64,000 nt of DNA. Source: Flavobacterium channae. GTDB lineage: Bacteria > Bacteroidota > Bacteroidia > Flavobacteriales > Flavobacteriaceae. The notes below the pieces were generated by a model, which was not told where the DNA came from, ran no database searches, and saw only the letters and a list, made by a program, of their open reading frames with translations. The stretch spans positions 372,001-436,000 of the forward strand of contig NZ_CP089096.1 in NCBI RefSeq assembly GCF_021172165.1, given 5' to 3'. The position numbers were made by a program, and so were the translations under genes. Positions 25,966 to 34,050 of the stretch are shown here, piece by piece (the stretch's first letter is position 1; every line of letters starts with the position of its first letter).

Positions 25966-26697
25966 TTATTTTTTAGATGCTTGATAAATTGTAGCTACTC
26001 CAAATGTTTGAGGTAGATGTTTCACATCTATAAACCCAATTTTTCTCAAAATATTGTTTAAAGCTTCACCAAAAGGAAATTCGTTTGCAGAATCTGAAAG
26101 ATATGAGTACGCAGTTTTGTCTTTTGAAAACAATTTTCCGATTAAAGGCAATAGTACTTTTGAATGAAAAGCATAGCCTTGTTTGAATGGAAATTTTGTT
26201 GGGACAGAAGTTTCTAAAATAATTAATTGTCCGTTTGGCTTTAGTGTTCTTAAAATTTCTGACAATCCTTTTTCTAAGTTTTCAAAATTACGAACTCCGT
26301 AAGCAACAGTAATTGTGTCAAAATAATTATCAGGATATGGAACATTTTCGCCATCACCTAAAACCATTTGAATTCTGGAATCCAAGTTTTGTGCTGCTAT
26401 TTTTTTCTTCCCTATGTCTAACATGCCTTGTGAAATATCTAATCCAATGATTTCGGTAGCCGAAGAATTGGCAAATAAAATGGCTAAATCACCAGTTCCA
26501 GTAGCAATATCTAAGATTGTTTTTGGCTCACGTGCTGCAACCATTTTCAAGATTTTCTTTTTCCATTTGGCATCTGTTCCAAAAGAAATAACTCGGTTTA
26601 ACCCATCATAATTTTCAGAAATGGTGTCAAACATTTGAGCAACCTGTTCTTTTTTTCCTAATTCAGAATCTTGATATGGCGTAATATTTTTTGACAT
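25966..26697 (-). CDS. ubiE: Demethylmenaquinone methyltransferase UbiE/MenG
   Basis: SAM-dependent C-methyltransferase, last step of menaquinone synthesis. The Rossmann motif I ILDIATGTGDLAI, the GLDISQGMLDIG region and the UbiE signature stretches (YDGLNRVISFGTDAKWKK near the N-terminus; VAYGVRNFENLEKGL) are clear. The frame reaches 26751, but the protein starts at MSKNITPYQDS (26697), giving 243 residues; the -7 element at 26717-26724 lies inside the longer frame. It leads a two-gene operon with porT. Confidence 0.96.
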   Translation of the reverse strand: MSKNITPYQDSELGKKEQVAQMFDTISENYDGLNRVISFGTDAKWKKKILKMVAAREPKTILDIATGTGDLAILFANSSATEIIGLDISQGMLDIGKKKIAAQNLDSRIQMVLGDGENVPYPDNYFDTITVAYGVRNFENLEKGLSEILRTLKPNGQLIILETSVPTKFPFKQGYAFHSKVLLPLIGKLFSKDKTAYSYLSDSANEFPFGEALNNILRKIGFIDVKHLPQTFGVATIYQASKK

Positions 26698-26716
26698 CTT
26701 GCAATTTTTTGGAACA

Positions 26717-26724
26717 CAAAAGTA
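26717..26724 (-). promoter_or_regulatory. -7 promoter element of ubiE-porT
   Basis: TACTTTTG on the minus strand, exact, with a TTG at 26743-26745 at -33 distance (18-base gap); 20 bases before the ubiE ATG. Confidence 0.55.
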
Positions 26725-26742
26725 CTGATAAAAAATCAAATA

Positions 26743-26777
26743 CAACTTCAAAATTCAATTTCAACTTCAAAATTCAA
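26743..26777. repeat. Two-copy 16-bp direct repeat
   Basis: CAACTTCAAAATTCAA occurs at 26743-26758 and 26762-26777. The first copy overlaps the ubiE promoter region. Confidence 0.7.
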
Positions 26778-26798
26778 ATTAAAGAAATATTTTTTGAA

Positions 26799-26913
26799 AC
26801 ACAGATTTAATAAATTTGAAAAATCTGTTTTAGTTACACAAAGTATCTCAAAGTTTCACACGAAGTTTCACAAAGGAATATAAAAAATCTGTGAAAATTT
26901 TTAAAATCTGTGT
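26799..26913. repeat. Inverted intergenic repeat with ACACAGATTT arms
   Basis: ACACAGATTT (26799-26808) is matched perfectly by AAATCTGTGT (26904-26913). Between them AATCTGT and AGTTTCACA-type words recur (26822-26893). The whole 26752-26933 spacer between ubiE and folA has no ORF and looks like a decayed copy of a dispersed flavobacterial repeat. Confidence 0.55.
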
Positions 26914-26933
26914 CATCTGTGTTCCTAAAAAAA

Positions 26934-27419
26934 TTATTTTCTAACGTACGTTAAAAAAGTAAAATCATAATCGTGCTTTTCGTCTTTTGCATGAAATTCT
27001 TCGAAGATTAATTCCCATTTGTCAGTATCGATTTCTGGAAAAAAAGTATCGGCTTCAATGGTCGTGTGCACGCGAGTTAAATCGATTTTATCGGCAATTT
27101 CGATAGATTGCTGGTAGATTTCGCCTCCACCAATGATGAAAACTTCTTCATTTTTTGGACACAAATCAATTGCTTTATGTAAACTGCTCGCTATTATGCA
27201 ACCTTCAGGAACTTTGTAATCTTTTTGTCGCGTAATAATAATATGTGTACGATTTGGTAATGGTTTCGGGAAACTTTCAAAAGTTTTTCTTCCCATTACA
27301 ATATAATGACCAGAAGTGATGGCTTTAAAACGCTTAAAATCATCTGGCAAATGCCAAACCAATTGATTGTCTTTTCCTAAAGCATTGTTTTCGGATGCAG
27401 CTGCGATTATGGTAAGCAT
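26934..27419 (-). CDS. folA: Dihydrofolate reductase
   Basis: Reduces dihydrofolate to tetrahydrofolate with NADPH; needed to recycle the folate oxidised by ThyA, which is encoded three genes upstream in the same operon. Typical features: N-terminal MLTIIAAASENNALGKDNQL, the substrate-binding LVWHLPDDFKRFK (catalytic Asp in about position 27), GRKTFESFPKPLPNR (cofactor site) and FIIGGGEIYQQ. 161 residues. It starts one base after the stop of the small exported protein gene. Confidence 0.97.
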   Translation of the reverse strand: MLTIIAAASENNALGKDNQLVWHLPDDFKRFKAITSGHYIVMGRKTFESFPKPLPNRTHIIITRQKDYKVPEGCIIASSLHKAIDLCPKNEEVFIIGGGEIYQQSIEIADKIDLTRVHTTIEADTFFPEIDTDKWELIFEEFHAKDEKHDYDFTFLTYVRK

Positions 27420-27420
27420 G

Positions 27421-27816
27421 TTATTTTTCTTTTGGGTGTAAATAAAATGAAGTTGTCATTAAAGCATCTCGAGGTTTTCCGTTTTCAGTTATGGGTTCAA
27501 CTTTTGGAAATTTTTTGAATAGTTCAATAATTTTATGTTTGAAATTTTCAATTTTCCCATCAATAGATTCAATTATCATATTGCCTTCTTTGGTAACTGT
27601 ATACTTTATTCTCAAAAGTTGTAAATCATATAAAATCGATGCTTCTTCTCTGTATTTTTCATATTCTGATTGAACTTCAGTTCTAATTAATTCCATAATG
27701 CAAGAATTAGGAGAGGAAGTTTTTTTACAGTCATCAAAGATTCTATCGTAATTTTTTTCTTGACTGAATATTATGAGATGAAATGTAATAAACAAGAAAA
27801 TGGTTGTTTTTTTCAT
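27421..27816 (-). CDS. Small exported protein, possibly a divergent TonB C-terminal-like domain
   Basis: 131 residues with a signal peptide (about 1-18, ending IIFSQ) and a mature domain of about 110 residues with one Cys pair (FDDCKKTSSPNSC). The order of strands in LRIKYTVTKEGNMIIESIDGKI followed by helix and a final strand (TSFYLHPKEK) is reminiscent of the TonB C-terminal fold of the gene just upstream, but similarity is too weak to assign. It sits between the TonB-like gene (2-base gap) and folA (1-base gap), so it belongs to the thymidylate operon by position. Function unknown. Confidence 0.7.
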   Translation of the reverse strand: MKKTTIFLFITFHLIIFSQEKNYDRIFDDCKKTSSPNSCIMELIRTEVQSEYEKYREEASILYDLQLLRIKYTVTKEGNMIIESIDGKIENFKHKIIELFKKFPKVEPITENGKPRDALMTTSFYLHPKEK

Positions 27817-27817
27817 G

Positions 27818-28615
27818 TTATTGTAATCTAAAAGTTAATGGGAATTGGTAATTTACAGATACTGGTTTGCCTTCTTTGATGCCTGGGTTAAATGTTGGTA
27901 GAAATTCTGCGATTTTTAAAGCCTGATTTTGAAGTACTGGATGTGAAAAATAAACTATTATAGTTCTTATTTCACCTTCTTTATTAATTACAAAATTTGT
28001 AATGGTTCTTCCTTGAATATCATTCTCCATTGCATATTCTGGATACTTAAAATTTTTCCTTACAACTTTATTAATTATATCATTAATACTTTCAATTGCT
28101 TTTTCTTTATCTGCAAATTTTTCTGGTTTTCTACCAAATGAAGGATAAAGATCTAATTCCTCAATTCTATTGGTTTTGTTTTCTTCTCTTTGTCGAATTA
28201 AAATATCATTAAATTTTATTCCTTCGTAATTGTATTTTTTTAAATCAAATTTTACAGTTAAGTATTCCAAATCTTTACCTTTTTCAAAATTTTCAATTGG
28301 AAAAGGTGGAGCTTTTAAAAATAAATTATTTAATAATTCTTTTATGTCTTTATTTTCTTCATTAATTGTTACAAATTGAAATTTCTTATTGCTGTTAATT
28401 TTAATTATCCCAACAATAACTCTTTCTTCTTGAGTTAACGAATCATTTATTTGGTTGTATTCGTAATTAAACATTCTTAAGATTCTGTAAAAATTAGAAC
28501 CAACATTTGTTTTAGAAATACTGTCTAAGTCAGAATATAATTCGGAATACTCTTGTGCTGTTGTTTTTGTGGTATAAAAACTAATAAATAAAAGGGCTAA
28601 TGCTATTTTTTTCAT
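27818..28615 (-). CDS. Exported protein with TonB C-terminal domain
   Basis: 265 residues. A cleavable signal peptide (about 1-20, ending TTAQ) replaces the transmembrane anchor of true TonB, so this protein is released into the periplasm or attached otherwise. The last 75 residues (YPEYAMENDIQGRTITNFVI to the end) match the TonB_C domain, with the typical NPGIKEGKPVSVNYQFPLTF ending. The middle is unassigned. It lies in an operon between thyA (8-base gap) and the small exported protein. Without a membrane anchor it is unlikely to energise receptors; such TonB_C-only proteins are common in Bacteroidota and of unclear role. Confidence 0.8.
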   Translation of the reverse strand: MKKIALALLFISFYTTKTTAQEYSELYSDLDSISKTNVGSNFYRILRMFNYEYNQINDSLTQEERVIVGIIKINSNKKFQFVTINEENKDIKELLNNLFLKAPPFPIENFEKGKDLEYLTVKFDLKKYNYEGIKFNDILIRQREENKTNRIEELDLYPSFGRKPEKFADKEKAIESINDIINKVVRKNFKYPEYAMENDIQGRTITNFVINKEGEIRTIIVYFSHPVLQNQALKIAEFLPTFNPGIKEGKPVSVNYQFPLTFRLQ

Positions 28616-28623
28616 AATATCTT

Positions 28624-29448
28624 TTAAACGGCCACAACACCTTTAATATGAGGATGTGGGTCATAACCTTCTAACGTAAAATCTTCAAATTTGAAATCGA
28701 AAATATTTTTGATTTCTGGGTTTAATTTCATCGTTGGTAAAGGTCGGCACTCGCGCGATAATTGTAATTGTAATTGTTCGATATGGTTGTTGTAAATGTG
28801 TGCATCACCAAAGGTGTGGATGAATTCGCCTACTTGTAAATCACAAACTTGGGCAATCATCATTGTAAACAAAGCATAAGACGCAATATTAAACGGAACG
28901 CCTAAGAAAATATCAGCACTGCGTTGGTACAACTGGCAACTTAATTTTCCGTCCGCCACATAAAACTGAAAAAAAGCATGACACGGAGGTAAAGCGGCTT
29001 TTCCATTCGCTACATTTTCCGCAAACGAAACCGAAGTATCTGGCAAAACACTAGGATTCCAAGCGGAAACTAACATTCTTCTACTGTTAGGGTTGGTTTT
29101 TAGCGTTTCAATTAATTCGGTAATTTGGTCAATTTCTTCGCTGTTCCAATTGCGCCATTGGTGGCCATAAACTGGTCCCAAATCACCATTTTCATCGGCC
29201 CATTCGTCCCAGATTTTCACACCATTTTCTTGTAGATATTTGATATTGGTATCGCCTTTTAAAAACCACAACAATTCGTAAATAATCGATTTTAAGTGTA
29301 ATTTCTTAGTGGTTACCATTGGGAAACCTTCGCTTAAATCAAAACGCATTTGGTATCCAAAAACACTAAGTGTTCCAGTTCCGGTACGGTCGCCTTTTTG
29401 GTTGCCGTTTTTTAATACGTGTTTTACTAAATCGTGATATTGTTTCAT
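28624..29448 (-). CDS. thyA: Thymidylate synthase
   Basis: Methylates dUMP to dTMP using methylene-THF, producing dihydrofolate that FolA recycles. The catalytic Cys lies in [12 protein letters not shown]; the phosphate-binding Arg region [17 protein letters not shown] and N-terminal [18 protein letters not shown] are also present. 274 residues, close to the 264 of E. coli. It belongs to a run of same-strand genes from the DUF151 nuclease to folA. A 7-bp tandem repeat separates it from nupC. Confidence 0.98.
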   Translation of the reverse strand: MKQYHDLVKHVLKNGNQKGDRTGTGTLSVFGYQMRFDLSEGFPMVTTKKLHLKSIIYELLWFLKGDTNIKYLQENGVKIWDEWADENGDLGPVYGHQWRNWNSEEIDQITELIETLKTNPNSRRMLVSAWNPSVLPDTSVSFAENVANGKAALPPCHAFFQFYVADGKLSCQLYQRSADIFLGVPFNIASYALFTMMIAQVCDLQVGEFIHTFGDAHIYNNHIEQLQLQLSRECRPLPTMKLNPEIKNIFDFKFEDFTLEGYDPHPHIKGVVAV

Positions 29449-29456
29449 ATTTAAGT

Positions 29457-29491
29457 CAGAAGTTAGAAGTTAGAAGTCAGAAGTCAGAAGT
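29457..29491. repeat. Five tandem copies of a 7-bp unit
   Basis: Five consecutive YAGAAGT units (CAGAAGT or TAGAAGT) fill most of the 49-base gap between nupC and thyA. A simple repeat of this kind can change copy number by slippage. Confidence 0.85.
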
Positions 29492-29497
29492 TACAAA

Positions 29498-31156
29498 TTA
29501 GCCTATAATCATTCCTGCAATAGTTGCTGATAGTAATGAAGCTAAACTTCCTCCTAAAACGGCTTTCAAACCGAATTCTGATAAAGTTTTTCTTTGGTTT
29601 GGTGCTAATGAACCAATTCCGCCAATTTGAATTCCGATAGAAGCAAAGTTCGCAAATCCACACAACATATAAGTTGCCATAATTACCGATTTGTTGAAAG
29701 TGAAATGGACTTCGTTAGCTACGTTTTTCAATTCTGCTAATTGTATATAACCTACAAATTCTGATGCGGCTAATTTGATTCCTAATAATTGTCCCATTAA
29801 CATCATGTCTTCTTTAGCAATTCCAATTAACCACATTAATGGTGAGAAAATGATTCCTAAAATAGTTTCTAATGAGAATGATTTATAAGGTGTATTTGCT
29901 GCAATAACATCATTTAAGCCTGTCCAAAGGCCGATTTTCCCAAAAGTGTAGTTAATCATCGCAATGAAAGCAATGAAAACTAATAACATTGCGGCTACGT
30001 TTGCTGCTAATTTTAAACCTTCGGTTGTTCCTGTTGCAATGGCATCTAATATGTTAGAACCAATTTTTTCTTTGGTAACTTCAACATCTGTGTTTACAGA
30101 CTCCGTTTGTGGACATAATATTTTTGAAATAATAATCGCACCAGGAGCCGCCATTACAGATGCAGCTAATAAGTGTTTCGCAAATTCTAATCGCAATACA
30201 GGATCGTTTCCGCCTAAAAAACTGATGTAAGCCGCTAAAACTCCTCCAGCCACTGTTGCCATTCCTCCCGTCATTACTAAGAAGATTTCGCTTCGGTTCA
30301 TTTTTTCTAAATAGGCTTTAATCATCAAAGGTGCTTCGGTTTGTCCTAAGAAAATATTTCCAGCTGTTGATAAACCTTCTGCTCCTGAAATGTTCATTAA
30401 TTTGGTTAACACTGTCGCCATTCCTTTTACGACAATCTGAATGATTCCCAAATAGAATAATAAAGAAGTCAATGCAGAAAAGAAAATAATAGTGGGTAAT
30501 ACTTGAAATAAGAAAATGAATCCGAAATTATCCACATTCATCATGCCTCCAAGTAAGAATTCGCTTCCTGCTCTGGTAAAATCTAACACTTTTACGAACA
30601 AACTTCCTACAAATTCAAATGCCGTTTTTACAAATCCTACTTTTAAAACACCAATTGCTAAGATTAACTGTACGCCTAATCCAATTCCAATGGTTTTCCA
30701 GTTGATGGCTTTTCTGTTAGAACTGAAAATGTAAGCGATTCCTAATAAGGCTAACATTCCTAATATTCCTCTAAACAAACTGTTTAGTGAAAAACCTTCG
30801 TTTGGTTTGATTTCGCCATTGATTACTTCGGCTTTGGTAGCTTTGTTTGATGCGAAAAAAGAATAGGCTTTACCTCTGTTTTTTAAAGTAAGGGTAGAAT
30901 CGGTTTTGGTTTCAATTACGAAACGTTTTGTTGGAGAATCCGAACCATTTTCAAATAAGAAAATAAAATTATCTTGAACTAAATAGTCTCCTTTTTGTTT
31001 TAAGCTGTCTGACGAAATGTGAAGTTCGTAGCTGCCACCTTTTAACTCTAAATAATCTTTATTTGAAGATGAAAGTTGCCATTTTTTCTCAATTTCTTGA
31101 GCTGAAGTTGTAAAGCTTAAAAATAAAGCCAATACATAAAAAATATATTTATACAT
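29498..31156 (-). CDS. nupC: NupC-type nucleoside transporter with exported N-terminal domain
   Basis: Concentrative nucleoside transporter (CNT family) that imports nucleosides with Na+ or H+. Residues 1-19 look like a signal peptide; residues 20-120 form a small beta-rich domain (WQLSSSNKDYLELKGGSYEL, FLFENGSDSPTKRFVIETKT) that would lie in the periplasm. The remaining 420 residues are the membrane CNT core with GQTEAPLMIKAYLEKMNRSE, VMTGGMATVAGG and CGFANFASIGIQIGG, the family's nucleoside-binding signatures. Plain NupC proteins are about 400 residues, so the first 120 are an addition. It stands in an operon with thyA and folA, which fits nucleotide salvage. Confidence 0.93.
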   Translation of the reverse strand: MYKYIFYVLALFLSFTTSAQEIEKKWQLSSSNKDYLELKGGSYELHISSDSLKQKGDYLVQDNFIFLFENGSDSPTKRFVIETKTDSTLTLKNRGKAYSFFASNKATKAEVINGEIKPNEGFSLNSLFRGILGMLALLGIAYIFSSNRKAINWKTIGIGLGVQLILAIGVLKVGFVKTAFEFVGSLFVKVLDFTRAGSEFLLGGMMNVDNFGFIFLFQVLPTIIFFSALTSLLFYLGIIQIVVKGMATVLTKLMNISGAEGLSTAGNIFLGQTEAPLMIKAYLEKMNRSEIFLVMTGGMATVAGGVLAAYISFLGGNDPVLRLEFAKHLLAASVMAAPGAIIISKILCPQTESVNTDVEVTKEKIGSNILDAIATGTTEGLKLAANVAAMLLVFIAFIAMINYTFGKIGLWTGLNDVIAANTPYKSFSLETILGIIFSPLMWLIGIAKEDMMLMGQLLGIKLAASEFVGYIQLAELKNVANEVHFTFNKSVIMATYMLCGFANFASIGIQIGGIGSLAPNQRKTLSEFGLKAVLGGSLASLLSATIAGMIIG

Positions 31157-31171
31157 ATATAAGTCTGAAGT

Positions 31172-31795
31172 TTATGATTCTTTTTTTGAAATTTCGTCTC
31201 TGATTTTTGCGGCTCTTTCGTAGTCTTCGTTTTGAACCGCTTCGTCTAATTTTTGATACAATTCTTTTAATGAATAACCCGAATAGTTATCCGCAGGAAC
31301 CACAACATCTTCCTCGTAAGCGTCTGTTGGAGTTAAAATATTGTCACTATCCTGATTTTCATTTGTAGTTTCCGACGGATTGATGCTTAAATAAATTCCG
31401 GCTTTATCTAAAATGTTTTTGTAGGTAAAAATAGGTGCATTAAATCGCAAAGCTAATGCAATAGCATCAGAAGTACGAGCATCTATAATTTCTTCGATTT
31501 TATCTCTTTCGCAAATAACACTCGAGTAGAAAACACCATCTACTAATTTATGAATGATAACTTGCTTTACTACAATGTCAAATCGGTCGGCAAAGTTTTT
31601 GAATAAATCATGTGTAAGTGGTCTTGGAGGTTTAATTTCTTTCTCTAAAGCAATAGCAATAGATTGCGCTTCAAAAGCACCAATTACAATAGGAAGTTTT
31701 CGCTCACCATCCACTTCATTTAAGATTAAGGCATATGCTCCATTTTGTGTTTGACTATAGGAAATGCCTTTTATGGTTAATTTTACTAAACTCAT
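31172..31795 (-). CDS. Bifunctional nuclease-family protein (DUF151) with C-terminal UVR motif
   Basis: 207 residues. The DUF151/BFN domain occupies about residues 1-150 (KLPIVIGAFEAQSIAIALE, ARTSDAIALALRFNAPIF); members in plants and Thermotoga were linked to nuclease activity, but the bacterial role is unsettled. The last 40 residues (LKELYQKLDEAVQNEDYERA and following AKIRDEI) are a UvrB/UvrC-type helical hairpin used for protein contacts. First gene of the nupC-thyA-folA run, 15 bases before nupC. A near-consensus promoter (TGACTTTG, 31853-31860) lies about 58 bases upstream. Confidence 0.9.
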   Translation of the reverse strand: MSLVKLTIKGISYSQTQNGAYALILNEVDGERKLPIVIGAFEAQSIAIALEKEIKPPRPLTHDLFKNFADRFDIVVKQVIIHKLVDGVFYSSVICERDKIEEIIDARTSDAIALALRFNAPIFTYKNILDKAGIYLSINPSETTNENQDSDNILTPTDAYEEDVVVPADNYSGYSLKELYQKLDEAVQNEDYERAAKIRDEISKKES

Positions 31796-31862
31796 TTTAA
31801 TGTGTTAATTATCATTTCTTTGATATCCTGATTTCAATTTTTGAATGAATTGCAAAGTCAGA

Positions 31863-31893
31863 AAATGGCTAACTGAAAAACGGTTAGCCATTT
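31863..31893. promoter_or_regulatory. Strong stem-loop upstream of the DUF151 gene
   Basis: Perfect 11-bp stem AAATGGCTAAC / GTTAGCCATTT with a 9-base loop. It lies between the etfA terminator and the probable DUF151 promoter, at about the -33 to -60 position. Neither side has a strong T run except beyond another hairpin, so it may be an operator or a second terminator. Confidence 0.5.
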
Positions 31894-31903
31894 GCCCCAA
31901 AAA

Positions 31904-31937
31904 TAAAAAAAAGAGCTATCTAAACAAAGATAACTCT
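31904..31937 (-). terminator. Terminator of etfBA
   Basis: Minus-strand hairpin AGAGTTATC / GATAGCTCT with one internal mismatch, followed by TTTTTTTTATTTTT, 37 bases after the etfA stop. Confidence 0.8.
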
Positions 31938-31973
31938 AATTTTAATATAATATATTTTTAAACAACTATTTTA

Positions 31974-32942
31974 TTAAGAGTTGCTTGCTTTAAATGCTTT
32001 TAATTTTTCAATTAATTGAGGTACTACAGTGAAAGCATCACCTACCACTCCGTAATCAGCAACTTTAAAGAAAGGCGCTTCAGGATCTGAGTTGATAACA
32101 ACTTTTACTTTTGATGAGTTAATACCTGCAATATGTTGGATTGCTCCCGAGATTCCAACAGCAATATACAGGTTAGAAGCTACTGGTTTTCCTGTTTGTC
32201 CTACGTGCTCACTATGAGGTCTCCATCCAATATCAGAAACTGGTTTAGAACATGCTGTAGCGGCACCTAAAACTGAAGCTAATTCTTCAATCATTCCCCA
32301 GTTTTCTGGACCTTTCATTCCACGACCTGCAGAAACTACGATTTCAGCGTCAGCGATAGTTACTTTTCCAGTTACTTTTTCTACATTTTCAATTTTGATT
32401 CCGAAATCCGCATCATTTAATGATGGTGCGAAAGCTTCTTCTGTCATTGCAACTGCATCTTCCACTAAACCAAAAGAGTTTTTAGCAATTCCTAAAACTT
32501 TTACTGGAGTTGAAATTTCAGTAATATTGAAGGCTTTGTTTGAGAAAGCGGTTCTTTTCACTTGGAAAGGAGAAGTGCTAACTGGTAAAGCTACAACATT
32601 TGATGCATAACCCGCTTCTAAAGCTACTGCAACAAGTGGCGCTAAATATAAACTATCTGTTGATGAAGAAACTAAAACAATTTGAGTTCCTTCTTTTTTA
32701 GCTGCTTGAGCAATTACATCAGCGTAAGCTTTTGCACTAAAATTGTTTAATTTATCGTTAGAAACGTTTAAAACTTTGTCTACTCCGTAAGCAGCTAAAG
32801 CGTTGTTATCAGAATTGTTGATAGTTACCGCTGTAACTGTTGTTCCCATAGAAGCAGCTACTTTTTTTGCGTATGAAGCTAATTCTAAAGCTACTTTTTT
32901 AATTTTTCCTTCTGCTGATTCAGCATATATTAATATCGACAT
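31974..32942 (-). CDS. etfA: Electron transfer flavoprotein subunit alpha
   Basis: FAD-binding half of ETF, which takes electrons from acyl-CoA dehydrogenases and passes them to the quinone pool. The C-terminal FAD domain is clear: [14 protein letters not shown] (about residues 203-216), [20 protein letters not shown] (about 248-267) and [20 protein letters not shown] near the end. Length 322. It follows etfB by 89 bases, longer than usual for this pair, and the gap holds AAGTTTA-type repeats. Confidence 0.96.
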   Translation of the reverse strand: MSILIYAESAEGKIKKVALELASYAKKVAASMGTTVTAVTINNSDNNALAAYGVDKVLNVSNDKLNNFSAKAYADVIAQAAKKEGTQIVLVSSSTDSLYLAPLVAVALEAGYASNVVALPVSTSPFQVKRTAFSNKAFNITEISTPVKVLGIAKNSFGLVEDAVAMTEEAFAPSLNDADFGIKIENVEKVTGKVTIADAEIVVSAGRGMKGPENWGMIEELASVLGAATACSKPVSDIGWRPHSEHVGQTGKPVASNLYIAVGISGAIQHIAGINSSKVKVVINSDPEAPFFKVADYGVVGDAFTVVPQLIEKLKAFKASNS

Positions 32943-32950
32943 GATTTTAT

Positions 32951-32986
32951 AAGTTTAAAAGTTTAATAAAGTTTATGAGTTTAAAA
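32951..32986. repeat. Degenerate AAGTTTA repeats between etfB and etfA
   Basis: Four AGTTTA-like units occur in 36 bases (AAGTTTAAAAGTTTAATAAA and on). They fill an otherwise empty intercistronic gap. Confidence 0.45.
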
Positions 32987-33031
32987 GGTTTGAGTCTTAT
33001 TTTAACTGGAAACGAAGACTGAAACCGAAAA

Positions 33032-33778
33032 CTAAATAACCTTAGCTTCGTTGTGTAACAAACTGATTAATTCATCTAAATTATCAGCACTTACTAATTT
33101 AACTGCTGATTTTGCAGCTGGTTTTTCAAATTTAACCGCTTTAGTTGCTGTTGCATCTCCTGTTGGCTCTACTAAAGTTAAAGCTTTAGTTCTTGCCATC
33201 ATGATACCTCTCATGTTAGGAATACGTAAATCTTTTTCTTCTACTAGACCTTTTTGACCGCCAATAATTAATGGTAAACCTGCAGAAACGATTTCTTTTC
33301 CACCGTCGATTTCTCTTGTTACTTTGGCTTCGTTTCCGTTTACATCAATACCCACACAAGCGTTTACGAAATTGTAACCTAACATAGCGGCCATCATTCC
33401 TGGAACCATTCCTCCATTGTAGTCTAAAGATTCTTTCCCAGCGATGATTAAATCGTAACCTCCATTTTTAACAACTTCTGCTAATTGTTTTGCTACAAAC
33501 ATTCCGTCTGTTGGGTTTGCGTTAATACGAATTGCTTCGTCAGCACCAATAGCTAATGCTTTTCTTAAAGTTGCTTCAGCGTCAGCACCACCAACGTTTA
33601 CTACGGTAACAGTTGCTCCTTGTTGTTCTTTAAACCAAATGGCTCTAGTTAAACCAAATTCATCATTAGGATTAATTACAAATTGAACACCATTCGTGTC
33701 AAATTCGCTGTCACCATTGACAAAATTAATCTTTGAAGTAGTATCAGGTACGTGACTGATGCAAACTAATATTTTCAT
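33032..33778 (-). CDS. etfB: Electron transfer flavoprotein subunit beta
   Basis: AMP-binding half of the ETF heterodimer. The N-terminal MKILVCISHVPDT, GGADAEATLRKALAIGADEA (about residues 64-83) and the conserved LPLIIGGQKGLVEEKDLRIP near residue 170 identify it. Length 248. It leads the etfBA unit and has an exact -7 element about 35 bases upstream. Confidence 0.96.
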   Translation of the reverse strand: MKILVCISHVPDTTSKINFVNGDSEFDTNGVQFVINPNDEFGLTRAIWFKEQQGATVTVVNVGGADAEATLRKALAIGADEAIRINANPTDGMFVAKQLAEVVKNGGYDLIIAGKESLDYNGGMVPGMMAAMLGYNFVNACVGIDVNGNEAKVTREIDGGKEIVSAGLPLIIGGQKGLVEEKDLRIPNMRGIMMARTKALTLVEPTGDATATKAVKFEKPAAKSAVKLVSADNLDELISLLHNEAKVI

Positions 33779-33812
33779 TTTTATATGTTTTGTTAGTGAA
33801 TATTTTCAGTTC

Positions 33813-33820
33813 CAAAAATA
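33813..33820 (-). promoter_or_regulatory. -7 promoter element of etfBA
   Basis: TATTTTTG on the minus strand, exact, about 35 bases before the etfB ATG. Confidence 0.45.
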
Positions 33821-33843
33821 CAAATTAATTTCGAAATAAAAAC

Positions 33844-33855
33844 TATGCATGCATA
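33844..33855. promoter_or_regulatory. 12-bp perfect palindrome upstream of etfB
   Basis: TATGCATGCATA reads the same on both strands and lies about 25 bases behind the etfB -7 element, where a regulator could act. Confidence 0.35.
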
Positions 33856-33947
33856 ATAAATATGTTTTTCTTATATAAATTAGCTTTTTTTTATGAATAG
33901 TTTAATTGTTAATACAACTTTAGAGTTTTGGTTGAAGATTTTTAACG

Positions 33948-33961
33948 CTAAAACGTTTTAG
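33948..33961. promoter_or_regulatory. 14-bp perfect palindrome upstream of pdhB
   Basis: CTAAAACGTTTTAG is a perfect palindrome centred about 60 bases upstream of the pdhB -7 element. Candidate operator; no regulator is recognised. Confidence 0.4.
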
Positions 33962-34014
33962 TAGAAAGTGATGCCATTTTTTTTGTAATCGAATTGGAAT
34001 AATTTTATTTTTCT

Positions 34015-34022
34015 TACTTTTG
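34015..34022 (+). promoter_or_regulatory. -7 promoter element of pdhB
   Basis: TACTTTTG, exact, with a TTG at 33994-33996 (18-base gap) as the -33 part; about 28 bases before the ATG. Confidence 0.6.
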
Positions 34023-34050
34023 CCAATCATAATTCAAAGAAATTACTTTC

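Noticed and set aside
26698..26751. Longer N-terminus for UbiE
   Set aside because: The extension covers the -7 element and a direct-repeat copy.
27818..28615. True TonB energy transducer
   Set aside because: It has a cleavable-looking signal peptide and no Pro-rich spacer or membrane anchor; only the C-terminal domain matches.
29457..29491. Short repeats as a CRISPR remnant
   Set aside because: Units of 7 bp without spacers are a simple tandem repeat.
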